A stretch of 64,000 nt of DNA from Catalinimonas niigatensis (lineage in GTDB: Bacteria; Bacteroidota; Bacteroidia; Cytophagales; Cyclobacteriaceae), in contig NZ_CP119422.1 of assembly GCF_030506285.1 (NCBI RefSeq), positions 3,243,001 to 3,307,000 of the forward strand, written 5' to 3'. Of the stretch, positions 34,925-43,270 are shown in pieces. Made by a program: the position numbers and the translations under genes. The notes below the pieces were generated by a model. That model had not been told where the DNA came from, did no database searches, and was given only the letters and a program-made list of their open reading frames with translations. The stretch's first letter is position 1, and every line of letters starts with the position of its first letter.

Positions 34925-35908
34925 TTACTGCGGTACATAAGACTCCAGCATCTTGAATTTTGAGCTAGTGGTCAGTTTTGTATGCTGTATGCTGGCAGGA
35001 ATCAGGTAAGAATCTCCTTTTTTCATTGGGTAACCCTTGCCATCAGCAATGATCTCAGCCTCACCTTCCATGCATACGTATATTACAAAAGAATCCAGCC
35101 CCTGATAGTTCCTTTCTATCGCCTGGTCTGCTTCTATGCGAAAAGTCTCAAAATAAGGACAAGAAGCCAGTTTGACCGCCTCGTTCAATTTAGGCGTATA
35201 TTTAGTTTTGTAAGCATCATAATGCTGATAGTCTATGGCATCCAGCGCTTCTTCCACATGCAGTTCCCGTTGGTTACCTTTGTCATCGGTACGATCAAAG
35301 TCATAAATGCGGTAGGTGATGTCGGAAGTCTGCTGAATTTCTGCCAGCAATAAGCCTTTGCCAATGGTATGCACCCTTCCGGCAGGGAGGAAGAAAACAT
35401 CATCCGCTTTCACCGATTCCTGGTTTAGAATTTCGGTGAGTTTTCCGGAATTAAAGGCTTCCAGATACTTCTCCTTGCTCATGGGTTGATTAAACCCGCT
35501 GATCAGCTTAGAGCCTTCATCGGCCTGGAAGATGTACCACATCTCTGTCTTTCCAAATGAGTTATGACGCTTCTTAGCCAGTGCATCATCGGGATGTACT
35601 TGTATAGAAAGGTCATCATTGGCATCAATGAATTTGACCAGCAGCGGAAACTCATCCTGGAATTTGGCATATACCCTTTCTCCCACCAGATTGCCCTGGT
35701 ACTGCTGAATCAGTGTTTTCAGGTTTTTGCCTGCCAAAGCGCCTTCAGCCACTTCGGAGATGTTACCTTCCACTCCGGAGATTTCCCAGGTCTCACCACA
35801 ATTGGACAGCGGACTAAAGTCTTTGCCCAGGATGGTTTTAATCTTTTCGCCTCCCCAGATCTTATCTTTAAAAATGGTTCGGAATTTCAGTGGATATAGT
35901 GCTGTCAT
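34925..35908 (-). CDS. manA: Mannose-6-phosphate isomerase, type I (327 aa)
   Basis: The enzyme interconverts fructose-6-phosphate and mannose-6-phosphate, feeding nucleotide-sugar synthesis. The cupin metal motifs are SIQVHPDD (Gln and His ligands), GKTEMWYIF (Glu) and GRVHTIGKGLLLAEIQQ (His), and the start LYPLKFRTIFKDKIWGGEKI is canonical. The 327-aa size matches the short type I form of Bacteroidota and Firmicutes (about 310-320). It heads the manA-lipB operon. Upstream of its start lies a repeat (35915-35958) that separates it from the ATPase/nuclease cassette, and beyond that is pgi, so two sugar-phosphate isomerase genes flank the cassette. Confidence 0.94.
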   Translation of the reverse strand: MTALYPLKFRTIFKDKIWGGEKIKTILGKDFSPLSNCGETWEISGVEGNISEVAEGALAGKNLKTLIQQYQGNLVGERVYAKFQDEFPLLVKFIDANDDLSIQVHPDDALAKKRHNSFGKTEMWYIFQADEGSKLISGFNQPMSKEKYLEAFNSGKLTEILNQESVKADDVFFLPAGRVHTIGKGLLLAEIQQTSDITYRIYDFDRTDDKGNQRELHVEEALDAIDYQHYDAYKTKYTPKLNEAVKLASCPYFETFRIEADQAIERNYQGLDSFVIYVCMEGEAEIIADGKGYPMKKGDSYLIPASIQHTKLTTSSKFKMLESYVPQ

Positions 35909-35914
35909 ATTTAT

Positions 35915-35958
35915 TATAGTGTTATGGTTCTTGGTGTTAGGGTGTCATGGTTGATAGT
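35915..35958. repeat. Left flanking repeat of the ATPase/nuclease cassette
   Basis: The AT/GT-rich stretch carries TATAGTGTTATGGT (35915-35928) and a related word GGTGTTAGGGTGTCATGG (35933-35950). The first word nearly equals TATAGTGTTAAGGT in the right flank (37825-37838), in the same orientation. The two repeats bracket the two-gene cassette on either side. Confidence 0.5.
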
Positions 35959-35961
35959 AGC

Positions 35962-36420
35962 TTAAATGATTCGTTGACACTTCTGACTCTCTTTCTGGAT
36001 TCTCAGTTTCTTTTCCCTGAAGCATTTCTCTTTCAAAGTTCTGAATTTTTGCTCTGCCGCCCGCGGAATACCGCTGGAAACCACCACTCCTTCAAAATGC
36101 TCCGGGGCTAGTTTCAGCTTTTTGTTGATAAAGTCAAAAGTGCTTATGATTTGTTTGATGGCTTTATCCGCTTCTCCACCCTTTAACTCTACCAGAAAAT
36201 AATGCTCTGTTTCGCAAACTTTGAATAAGTAATCGCAACGTTTGGTACGTTTGTCTTGCATCAAACAGCCGTCAATGTGTACTCGACAAACGTTTTTTTT
36301 GCTTTTATTTTCTAGGCGAAATTCTTTTCCTTTTTCTTTAGCAACGGTGGAATCATCAAAGCATGCTGCTTTCTTTTTAGCATCCAGTGCGTGGATAAGC
36401 TCTTCACGACACATGGGCAT
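35962..36420 (-). CDS. Cys-rich protein with PD-(D/E)XK-like core, partner of AAA/ABC-type ATPase (152 aa)
   Basis: The start ATG chosen ends at 36420 (MPMCREEL); ATG at 36414 is equally possible. Either way the gene overlaps the 3' end of the ATPase gene, by 17 or 11 nt, which means tight coupling. The likely active-site core is D63 (in RCDYLF) followed by E78-L-K80 in FLVELKGGEADKAI, the D-x14-E-x-K pattern of PD-(D/E)XK nucleases. Then comes a helix AIKQIISTFDFI and a strand GVVVSSGIPRA. The protein has about eight cysteines in 152 residues (for example 4, 20, 45, 52, 62, 69). I see no signal peptide. It would be the effector of a two-gene system, with the ATPase as sensor, as in several phage-defence pairs. 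That is an inference, and the family is not one that I can name. Confidence 0.68.
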   Translation of the reverse strand: MPMCREELIHALDAKKKAACFDDSTVAKEKGKEFRLENKSKKNVCRVHIDGCLMQDKRTKRCDYLFKVCETEHYFLVELKGGEADKAIKQIISTFDFINKKLKLAPEHFEGVVVSSGIPRAAEQKFRTLKEKCFREKKLRIQKESQKCQRII

Positions 36421-37753
36421 ATTTAAGTTCCAGCAATTGATCAAATGTTTTTCCTAAAGTTTCAGATACATCATCAATATTGGAGGCACCAATGGTTTGG
36501 TTTTCCTGATCCAATGTAGAGCGACAACTGCCAGCTTCAAAAAAGTAGCAGGCTACCCGATCAAAATCAACCCACTTTGCTTCCGCTACAATTTCCGATA
36601 CTTTTTTGCTTTGTTCGGGATGTGCTTTCACGGCATTACTCGCCTGAATCAGATTATCCAGTGAAGTAAGCACATAGGGGCTATGCGTAGTGATGACGAG
36701 CTTATCTTTGGATTTGTTGATGCGTTCTATAATAAACTCCACCAACTCTTTCTGCACAGTTGGATACAGATTAAGTTCCGGTTCTTCAATTAATAAATAA
36801 TTTTTAAAAATATTTTTTTTAATCGTATTGGCTTCAATAACCAATAAAAGCGGGATTACAGACTGTAGACCACTGGAAGCTTGTTCTAACTTGATTTTAG
36901 CCCCATCACTAAATGCAATTAAGTTAGAACTGTTTGAATACTGATATTCAGCGTCCAAAAATGGGATAGAAAAATGAGTCAGTTTTTTACGGGCAGATTC
37001 AAACTGAGCACCAAAGTCCTTGATACATTTGGCAATAGAGACATCATGGTTCATTAGGCCAAAGAGCGACTCTGCAACCATAGATAGCAGGATTCTTTCA
37101 GCAGGAATATAAATAATGGATTCAAGACCGATTTCACTATCCATGTGAGGAAGCAACTCTAACAATCTAGCATCCTGTATTGCCTCATTAAATACTTCTA
37201 CATTACTTTCCTTTGCCAGATTCTCTTTATCAAACCGTCCTTTATATTCTTCAATAATATCTAGTAACGCTTGAACCTGCTTTGTGGACTTCTTTCCTGA
37301 AGCTTTATGCTCCAGTTCAATTATTTCTTCAAAGCCACCAGAGAGAATAAACATACCAAGCAATTTTTTTCTTCTTTCAAGGGCACTCAGTGAAGAACTC
37401 TTAGGATGCATCAGGACAGCAAGTTTATCTATTGAGGTCAATAGACGAGTGACTAACCAATTAACGCCATTATTTTCTATTTCTTTATTCTTTAGCTCCC
37501 AATAAAAATCTTTATCACTGTATTTGATATAAGTTTTATTAGTCACTTTAAAATTGACATTGTATTGAACTGTCAGTTTTATAAAGTGATTAAAATCGCT
37601 TGATATATTTAGCGCATATTCTCTAGAAATAGCAATCAACTTAGCCGCGGTGCTTTTTCCGCTGGAAGTACTACCGATAAAGACATTGATATCTTTGATC
37701 TCCAGTTCTACCTCCTTAATTGGGCCAAAGTTTTTGATGATGATCTTTTCCAT
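36404..37753 (-). CDS. RecF/SMC-type AAA ATPase, overlapping the nuclease-like gene (449 aa)
   Basis: The protein is an ABC-type ATPase of the AAA_21/OLD-like group. Walker A is GSTSSGKST at residues 27-35. The signature-like motif is ASSGLQS at 292-298. Walker B is YLLIEEPELN at 319-328 with the catalytic Glu pair. The switch His is in TTHSPYVL at 356-363. Residues 75-265 form a helical, coiled-coil-like insert typical of SMC-type proteins. There is no TOPRIM domain at the C-terminus, so it is not a complete OLD nuclease. The last 50 residues (WVDFDRVACYFFEAGSCR) may bind the small partner. It overlaps the PD-(D/E)XK-like gene by 17 nt or less. Its position between pgi and manA and the flanking repeats suggest an accessory insertion. 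Confidence 0.82.
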   Translation of the reverse strand: MEKIIIKNFGPIKEVELEIKDINVFIGSTSSGKSTAAKLIAISREYALNISSDFNHFIKLTVQYNVNFKVTNKTYIKYSDKDFYWELKNKEIENNGVNWLVTRLLTSIDKLAVLMHPKSSSLSALERRKKLLGMFILSGGFEEIIELEHKASGKKSTKQVQALLDIIEEYKGRFDKENLAKESNVEVFNEAIQDARLLELLPHMDSEIGLESIIYIPAERILLSMVAESLFGLMNHDVSIAKCIKDFGAQFESARKKLTHFSIPFLDAEYQYSNSSNLIAFSDGAKIKLEQASSGLQSVIPLLLVIEANTIKKNIFKNYLLIEEPELNLYPTVQKELVEFIIERINKSKDKLVITTHSPYVLTSLDNLIQASNAVKAHPEQSKKVSEIVAEAKWVDFDRVACYFFEAGSCRSTLDQENQTIGASNIDDVSETLGKTFDQLLELKYAHVS

Positions 37754-37823
37754 ATTCCGTTATCCTATTCCTGGTACATCGTAACGTCTTTTAAGTAGCT
37801 CTCGTTGAAAATCAGTGCATAGA

Positions 37824-37895
37824 ATATAGTGTTAAGGTATTATAGTTTTTAAAATGCGCTTATCCAACCCTAACACTATAACACCTTAACACTAT
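37824..37895. repeat. Right flanking inverted repeat, downstream of pgi
   Basis: ATAGTGTTAAGGTATTATAG (37826-37845) and CTATAACACCTTAACACTAT (37876-37895) pair along 20 nt with one mismatch, around a 30-nt loop. The right arm ends directly before the pgi stop codon. There is no T-run, so it is not a standard terminator. The left arm shares its word TATAGTGTTAWGGT with the other flank of the cassette. Confidence 0.6.
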
Positions 37896-39548
37896 CTACT
37901 TTCTCATTTCCTTATAAGCATTGATTAAGCCGTTGGTAGAGGCATCGTGGCTGTTAACTTTACTTTCTCCTTCCAGTTCGGGCAGGATGTTTTTGGCCAG
38001 TTGCTTGCCTAACTCAACGCCCCACTGGTCAAAGCTAAAGATGTTCCAGATGACGCCCTGTACAAAGATTTTATGTTCGTACATCGCAATGAGCGTACCT
38101 AAAGTGCGGGGGGTAAGCTTTTTGAATAAAATAGAATTGGTAGGCCGATTCCCTTCAAATACTTTATAAGGCGCCAGCTTCTCTACCTCTTCTTTGCTTA
38201 CGCCCTGTTTTTCCAGTTCTGCCTTCACCTCTTCTGCTGTTTTGCCATTCATCAAAGCTTCAGGCTGGGCAAAGAAGTTAGCCAATAATTTCTCATGATG
38301 ATCGCTCACTGGATTTAACGTCTGTGCCGGAGCGAGGAAATCGCAGGGAATGAGTTTAGTGCCCTGGTGGATCAGCTGGTAAAAGGCGTGCTGACCGTTG
38401 GTGCCCGGCTCTCCCCAGATGACAGGCCCGGTCTGATAATTCACGGGCTGACCGTTGCGATCTACATATTTGCCATTGCTTTCCATATTACCCTGCTGGA
38501 AATAAGCGGGGAAGCGGTGCATGTATTGATCATAAGGCAGTATGGCTTCTGATTCGGCACCGAAAAAATTATTGTACCAGATTCCGATCAGGGCCAGAAT
38601 AACAGGGATGTTTTGTGCAAATTCTGTCTGCTGAAAATGTTGATCCATGGCATGGGCACCCGCCAGTAACTCTTCAAAACGATCAAAGCCCAGGGTGCAG
38701 GCAATGGGCATGCCGATGGCCGACCAGAGGGAATAACGGCCTCCTACCCAATCCCAGAAGCCAAACATATTGTCGGCATCAATGCCAAAGGCTTCTACCT
38801 TCTCTTTATTGGTAGACAGGGCGATAAAATGCTTCTTCACCGCATCCTGATTTCCACCTTCTTTCAGAAACCAGGCTTTGGCCGAATCGGCATTGGTCAT
38901 GGTTTCCTGCGTGGTAAAGGTTTTAGAAGCAATGATGAAAAGTGTGGTTTCAGCATTGAGTGTTTTGAGTGTCTCGGCGATATGCGTGCCATCCACATTG
39001 GAGACAAAATGGGCTTTGATGTTGGGTACCTGATAATGCTTAAGCGCTTCAGTCACCATCACCGGGCCCAGATCAGAACCCCCGATACCAATGTTGACAA
39101 TGTCGGTGATGGACTTTCCGCTGTAGCCTTTCCATGCGCCACTGATCAGTTGCTCGCTGAAATGTTTCATCCTTTGCAGCACTTCGTTCACTTCCGGCAT
39201 CACATCCTCTCCGTCTACCTTCACCGGCTTGCCCGACTGGTTGCGCAAAGCCGTATGCAGTACAGCCCGATCTTCTGTCTGATTGATATGCTCACCACTA
39301 AACATGGCCGATACAGCCTCTTTCAGTTTGCTTTCTTTTGCCAGATCTAGTAGGAGATCTAATGTCTCCTGGGTTATGCGGTTTTTGGAGTAGTCCAGCA
39401 GTATGTCTTCAAATTGGGTAGAAAAATGTTGAAAGCGATCAGTATTGTCTTTGAACTGTTGTTTCATATGCACATCTTTTATCTGTTGATGATGTGCAGT
39501 AAGCTTCTTCCAGGCCGAAGTTTGGGTAGGATTTACATTGGGTAGCAT
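37896..39548 (-). CDS. pgi: Glucose-6-phosphate isomerase (550 aa)
   Basis: The enzyme interconverts glucose-6-phosphate and fructose-6-phosphate in glycolysis and gluconeogenesis. The open frame extends to 39719 but the ATG ending at 39548 gives [16 protein letters not shown], a canonical start, and 550 aa, the usual size for long-form Pgi (about 549). Signature segments are [32 protein letters not shown], and [20 protein letters not shown]; the catalytic Glu lies in [12 protein letters not shown]. It is a single gene, and its 3' end is followed by the inverted repeat next to the ATPase/nuclease cassette. Regulation was not recognised. Confidence 0.95.
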   Translation of the reverse strand: MLPNVNPTQTSAWKKLTAHHQQIKDVHMKQQFKDNTDRFQHFSTQFEDILLDYSKNRITQETLDLLLDLAKESKLKEAVSAMFSGEHINQTEDRAVLHTALRNQSGKPVKVDGEDVMPEVNEVLQRMKHFSEQLISGAWKGYSGKSITDIVNIGIGGSDLGPVMVTEALKHYQVPNIKAHFVSNVDGTHIAETLKTLNAETTLFIIASKTFTTQETMTNADSAKAWFLKEGGNQDAVKKHFIALSTNKEKVEAFGIDADNMFGFWDWVGGRYSLWSAIGMPIACTLGFDRFEELLAGAHAMDQHFQQTEFAQNIPVILALIGIWYNNFFGAESEAILPYDQYMHRFPAYFQQGNMESNGKYVDRNGQPVNYQTGPVIWGEPGTNGQHAFYQLIHQGTKLIPCDFLAPAQTLNPVSDHHEKLLANFFAQPEALMNGKTAEEVKAELEKQGVSKEEVEKLAPYKVFEGNRPTNSILFKKLTPRTLGTLIAMYEHKIFVQGVIWNIFSFDQWGVELGKQLAKNILPELEGESKVNSHDASTNGLINAYKEMRK

Positions 39549-39652
39549 AGCAAAAAAAATTAATTTGTGAGTATCTAACGGCAAAATAGAAAATGAATTC
39601 AAACTTTGGGAATAAGTGCTGCATTTTGCAGTAAACAATCTGAAGGAAGAGG

Positions 39653-40006
39653 ATGAGAACGCCAGCACAACATACAGGACAATCAGGTGAAGACAGGGCC
39701 GCTCTATTTCTAGAGGCAAAAGGCTATCAGATTATTCACCGTAACTATCGGTACCGGAGGGCGGAGATAGACCTGATTGCCCAAAAAGATCAACTGTTGG
39801 TGTTTGTAGAAGTCAAAACCCGTAGGAGCAGTGATTTTGGCCATCCCGAGGATTTTGTAGGGAGCAGAAAGGCAGCCTTGATCATAGAAGCAGCCGACCA
39901 TTATATTCATCAGCATAACTGGCAGGGAGACATTCGTTTTGATATTATCGCGATCATCACCCAGCCCTCAATTGAAATTCAACATATGGAAGATGCTTTT
40001 TACTGA
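39653..40006 (+). CDS. yraN: YraN/UPF0102 nuclease-fold protein (117 aa)
   Basis: The protein has the restriction-endonuclease-like core of UPF0102: [35 protein letters not shown] (in two blocks, residues 11-45), then [15 protein letters not shown]. The D in EIDLIA and the E-x-K in VEVK form the PD-(D/E)XK pattern. The function of YraN is not settled, with Holliday-junction or DNA-repair roles proposed from fold. At 117 aa the size is normal. It is divergent from pgi, with the two starts 104 nt apart, and converges with the 448-aa gene. Confidence 0.9.
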   Translation: MRTPAQHTGQSGEDRAALFLEAKGYQIIHRNYRYRRAEIDLIAQKDQLLVFVEVKTRRSSDFGHPEDFVGSRKAALIIEAADHYIHQHNWQGDIRFDIIAIITQPSIEIQHMEDAFY

Positions 40007-40023
40007 GAGACAAACTATTATCC

Positions 40024-41370
40024 TTAAAGTTCTGCACCTGAAGGTTTTATTTTGCTTAACCTTTCGCTTTTGTTAAACAGCAAAAACTGACAGCCCAATC
40101 CATAATTAAAGGTACTGGAATGGGTATCGAGACTATTAGCAACATATGTTTCCAGAATAAATCCATCCTTCAGGCCAAAGCTGTTTTTGGTATAGCCCAC
40201 ATCAAATATTACCAATACCTTTTCGCTCATAGGCAGTTTTAGTTTTGCACCAAACTGCTGACCAATTCTGTTGGTAAATAATTCATTGAACGCATAGGCA
40301 TTGCTGATTTCATTGGCATAACCAGAAAAAGATTCATTCTGCAAATTAGTATACTTAAACAGATGAAAGTAAGGAGAAACATAAGCGTTGCGGATCAGGC
40401 GAATATCATACTCGGCAAACAAGCCATACATCAGACGAACACGCGGCCAATTGCCAATATTGTAGTGGGTCACTTTCTTAGCCTGCTCATTAGGATTAGA
40501 ATAGTCTGTCAGATACTGTTCTTCTCTTCCTATCTGATTTGCATCTAACGCAAGGTTAACGCCTATATTCAAATTACGGAAAGCATAAGACAAGCTTGTT
40601 GAAAATCTGGAAACTGCGTCTATCACGGCTGAATATTTTTTGTTGGTCCCATCAGGAGTGTTGAAAGAAAAATACTGCTCTCCACTTCCGGTAGTAAAAG
40701 CAAATTGCAGATTCAGTCTCGAATCCAGACTTAAATAAGGGACTTTATATTTGGGTTCTCCTTTTGATTTTTGGGCTTTTGCAGGTTCAATCAGGTAAAT
40801 GCCTAAGGTCTTTAAATAGTCTTCCTCCAATCCCAGATCAAAGATGATGTACTCATAGCTTTCCTCACTCGTGTCAGGACGTATACTTACTTTACTGAAC
40901 CTCTCTTCCTCATTAAAAATCAGGAAGTCTCCATCGTCAGTAAAATCGAAATTATGGTTAGTATCCACAAAATAGGCCAGGCGATCGCGTAAGTTGCCAA
41001 TCACCACTGCACTTACAATTCTTTTGTCTTTCTGGCCGGTTACACTTACCATCATCACCAATGTATCCGGCATGCCGATCATGCTGGGAAGTTTCAGGGT
41101 GTAGGTTTCATTGGGAAATGATGCCTCTCCCATCAGGTTACGGTTGAGCATGGAAGCATTGATGGTATTGGTTCGGTAGCGGAATATTGCATTGGGCAAC
41201 TCACTCATACTCTTGATGCCTGAAGCCTGGTTCTCAGCCATCGTCATGTACTTGCTATATTCGTACAGATCAATCTGCTGCGGCTTAATGATAGGAAAAG
41301 TAATCTGGGCGTGTAATTCGGATAGCAAAAAACAAAGGACTCCTAAACATAGTAAAAGATGCTTCATCAA
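40024..41370 (-). CDS. Exported protein of unknown function, possible outer-membrane barrel (448 aa)
   Basis: A signal peptide (residues 1-22, ending LHAQ) is followed by an unknown region. The C-terminal half (about 240-448) has alternating beta-strands with aromatic ends (FSTSLSYAFRNLNIGVNLALDA, RQFGAKLKLPMSEKVLVIFDVGYTKNSFG) that look like an outer-membrane barrel. The N-terminal half (about 30-230) contains a calcium-like DTNHNFDFTDDGDFLIF segment (an EF-type acidic loop: D-T-N-H-N-F-D-F). I do not recognise a family. It is alone, facing yraN across 17 nt, and 145 nt from the cupin gene. The final residues KPSGAEL lack the usual terminal Phe of barrels. Confidence 0.6.
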   Translation of the reverse strand: MMKHLLLCLGVLCFLLSELHAQITFPIIKPQQIDLYEYSKYMTMAENQASGIKSMSELPNAIFRYRTNTINASMLNRNLMGEASFPNETYTLKLPSMIGMPDTLVMMVSVTGQKDKRIVSAVVIGNLRDRLAYFVDTNHNFDFTDDGDFLIFNEEERFSKVSIRPDTSEESYEYIIFDLGLEEDYLKTLGIYLIEPAKAQKSKGEPKYKVPYLSLDSRLNLQFAFTTGSGEQYFSFNTPDGTNKKYSAVIDAVSRFSTSLSYAFRNLNIGVNLALDANQIGREEQYLTDYSNPNEQAKKVTHYNIGNWPRVRLMYGLFAEYDIRLIRNAYVSPYFHLFKYTNLQNESFSGYANEISNAYAFNELFTNRIGQQFGAKLKLPMSEKVLVIFDVGYTKNSFGLKDGFILETYVANSLDTHSSTFNYGLGCQFLLFNKSERLSKIKPSGAEL

Positions 41371-41515
41371 TAAGTACTTTTGTTAATCGCTTTATAAGCA
41401 TAATCAAAAATACACTTAAGCCCTAAATTATAAAATAAACTTAGGCACATTAACAAAATACACTAATACAGGTGATCAGAAAGTAAAATTTTCATGAAAA
41501 AGGCAAGCCTTTCTA

Positions 41516-42004
41516 TTACTCATTTTCAGGGTAAGTCAGGTGATTGATGATTTCTGCATGCTGTGGGTAATGATGAACAAGTTCGCTTCGCCTGGCCATT
41601 TCAAAATCCTGGAAATCAAAGCCGGGTGCTACAGTACAACCCACCAGCCCGTATGAAGAGGGATCAAGCATGCGGGAAGCAAACCAAAGCCCCGCTGGTA
41701 CAACTAATTGAAATGTTTCCCCTTGTTCGGGTTTGTTGCCTAAGCGATGGCTTTTAAGCTTACCCTCATCCAACATCAACACTTCTATCGCACTTCCCGC
41801 ATAAAAATGCCACATCTCATCAGAGCGGATGCGATGAAAGGCAGAGAATTTATCCTCGAGCAAAAGAAAATAAATCGCAGTACTGTAGTGCCGGTCCAGG
41901 TTTTTAATTTTTCCTTCCGAGCGATAGGTTTCTGCATAAAACCCGCCTTCGGGATGGGGCTGCATGTGTAGGTGATCTATCCAGTACTGTGCTTTTTCTA
42001 TCAT
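41516..42004 (-). CDS. DUF985-family cupin protein (162 aa)
   Basis: This is a single-domain cupin of the Cupin_5 type. The opening ERIEKAQYWIDHLHMQPHPEGGFYAETYRS, here starting MIEKAQ, is characteristic of the family. The metal-binding-like positions are HRIRSDEMWHFYAGSAIEVLML, with PAGLWFASRM and LVGCTVAPGFDFQDFE later. Members of the family are soluble, and the substrate is unknown, although plant relatives are linked to sugar-epimerase-like folds. The gene follows the MORN-type gene by 6 nt and should share its transcript. Start Met is unambiguous. Confidence 0.87.
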   Translation of the reverse strand: MIEKAQYWIDHLHMQPHPEGGFYAETYRSEGKIKNLDRHYSTAIYFLLLEDKFSAFHRIRSDEMWHFYAGSAIEVLMLDEGKLKSHRLGNKPEQGETFQLVVPAGLWFASRMLDPSSYGLVGCTVAPGFDFQDFEMARRSELVHHYPQHAEIINHLTYPENE

Positions 42005-42010
42005 GCAAAT

Positions 42011-42883
42011 TTATTTCTTATACTCATACACCACCTGTCCTTCCGGATTCCATTCTTTGGTGGTATAGGGCTTTTGTTCGGAAAATGGATCATCAGGATA
42101 TTTGATTTGTTTTTTGGGTAGGAGTGTTTTGTAGTCATAATACTCCGTCCATAGCCCAACTTTTTGGTCCTGCTGGTACTCGCCTTCTACCGCTATCTTG
42201 CCGCTTTCGTGAAAGTAGTAATAATATCCTTCTTTTACTCCATACTCTATCGGAGTCACTTCTTTCATGTTTGTCCGCTTATCTTCATCGTAGTAAGTGA
42301 TCTCAGAATCACGAGGCCAGCCTTTGGAGTATTTTTCTTTATCCTGCAAAATGAAGTCTTTGTTGTAGCGCGTCCAGCGGCCATGCTTAGTTCCTTTGTA
42401 AAAAACACCTTCTTCCAGCACTTCACCATCTTCTGTAATCTTCTGGTACGGGCCATGCAGTATCTCAGCTTTATCCTTTTGTACGTTGCGGGTGGTTCGG
42501 ATTTGCTTTCGGTTGGTATCATACCAGTAGATATCACGCACATAAGGGTCAGGCTCATCATATTCTTTCAGATAATGGAAAAGCTCGATGATTACATCCT
42601 GTCCATAGCCTGACTCTGCGTAGCCTTTTTTTGTCTTGATATCGTAGTAGACATTTTTCTTGCGCTTTTTTTCTTTCTTCTCACTATCCTTCTCTTCCTC
42701 CTCTTCTTCTGCTTCCAAATTAATGGTAAGAGGAACCTTGGTGGCAGGATCTAAGATAAACTGCCCCACAGTGTCCAGAGGGACAGGCTCCTGCTCTGAA
42801 GTCTGGGCATAGCTTTGGCCGGAAGGCAGAATAATGGCGATAAGAAAGCTGAAAAGGGGTAACAGACGTATCATATAAAACAA
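42011..42883 (-). CDS. Exported MORN-like (YwqK-type) repeat protein (290 aa)
   Basis: A signal peptide (residues 1-26; a second Met at residue 4 is an equally good start) precedes an acidic Glu-rich stretch (about 57-70) and a Lys-rich one, then repeats of the YwqK/MORN kind: HGPYQKITEDGEVLEEGVFYKGTKHGRW (in two parts), GVKEGYYYYFHESGKIAVEGEYQQDQKVGLW, and a final EWNPEGQVVYEYKK. These units are 20-25-residue beta-hairpins whose role in Bacteroidota is unknown; annotation as a toxin-antitoxin antitoxin is common but not supported by any toxin here. The cupin gene follows after 6 nt. It should be periplasmic. Confidence 0.78.
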   Translation of the reverse strand: MFYMIRLLPLFSFLIAIILPSGQSYAQTSEQEPVPLDTVGQFILDPATKVPLTINLEAEEEEEEKDSEKKEKKRKKNVYYDIKTKKGYAESGYGQDVIIELFHYLKEYDEPDPYVRDIYWYDTNRKQIRTTRNVQKDKAEILHGPYQKITEDGEVLEEGVFYKGTKHGRWTRYNKDFILQDKEKYSKGWPRDSEITYYDEDKRTNMKEVTPIEYGVKEGYYYYFHESGKIAVEGEYQQDQKVGLWTEYYDYKTLLPKKQIKYPDDPFSEQKPYTTKEWNPEGQVVYEYKK

Positions 42884-43220
42884 TTCACCTTTTGTTTGCT
42901 AACGGCACACAGCACAATGATAGTGTATTGGGCATATTTATTTGTTTGCATGTTTAATGCATAGTATTTCTACTAAGTTCCGACATATTTAAGAAATGAC
43001 AAAAGTTGATTCAACCTTGTCATACCATAGGATCGGCTTTTCAGATAATTCCCTTTCAAATTCTGTACCTGATCATTCAGATAAGCCTGACAAATAAAAT
43101 GATGTTTTACTTCAGCATATTTATTAAATGTTATTGGTATAAATACAATATCTATATGAGTAAATGCTTTTTAACTTTCCAAACTTTAAGCCAATAACTA
43201 AAACCACCAAATTTTATATT
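42884..43220. other. AT-rich gap
   Basis: Apart from short frames without codon-use support, I see no gene in these 340 bases. The small-protein promoter begins just after this stretch. Confidence 0.5.
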
Positions 43221-43231
43221 TACGCAACAAA

Positions 43232-43264
43232 TTTGCATTATTGAAAATACCTTTGTTACCTTTG
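43232..43264 (+). promoter_or_regulatory. Promoter of the first small CxxC protein, overlapping a dyad
   Basis: TTTG (43232-43235), a 21-nt spacer and TACCTTTG (43257-43264) match the Bacteroidota consensus. The -7 box ends 6 nt before the ATG at 43271, so the transcript may be leaderless. The dyad GCAA-N5-TTGC (43224-43236) covers the -33 box and could be an operator. Confidence 0.55.
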
Positions 43265-43270
43265 CGCAGT

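Noticed and set aside
35962-36444. Longer version of the nuclease-like gene starting MINCWNLN
   Set aside because: It would overlap the ATPase gene by 41 nt; the later MPMCREEL or MCREEL starts give a normal coupling overlap.
41406-41413. Minus-strand TATTTTTG as a promoter of the 448-aa gene
   Set aside because: No TTG occurs about 20 nt further upstream on that strand.
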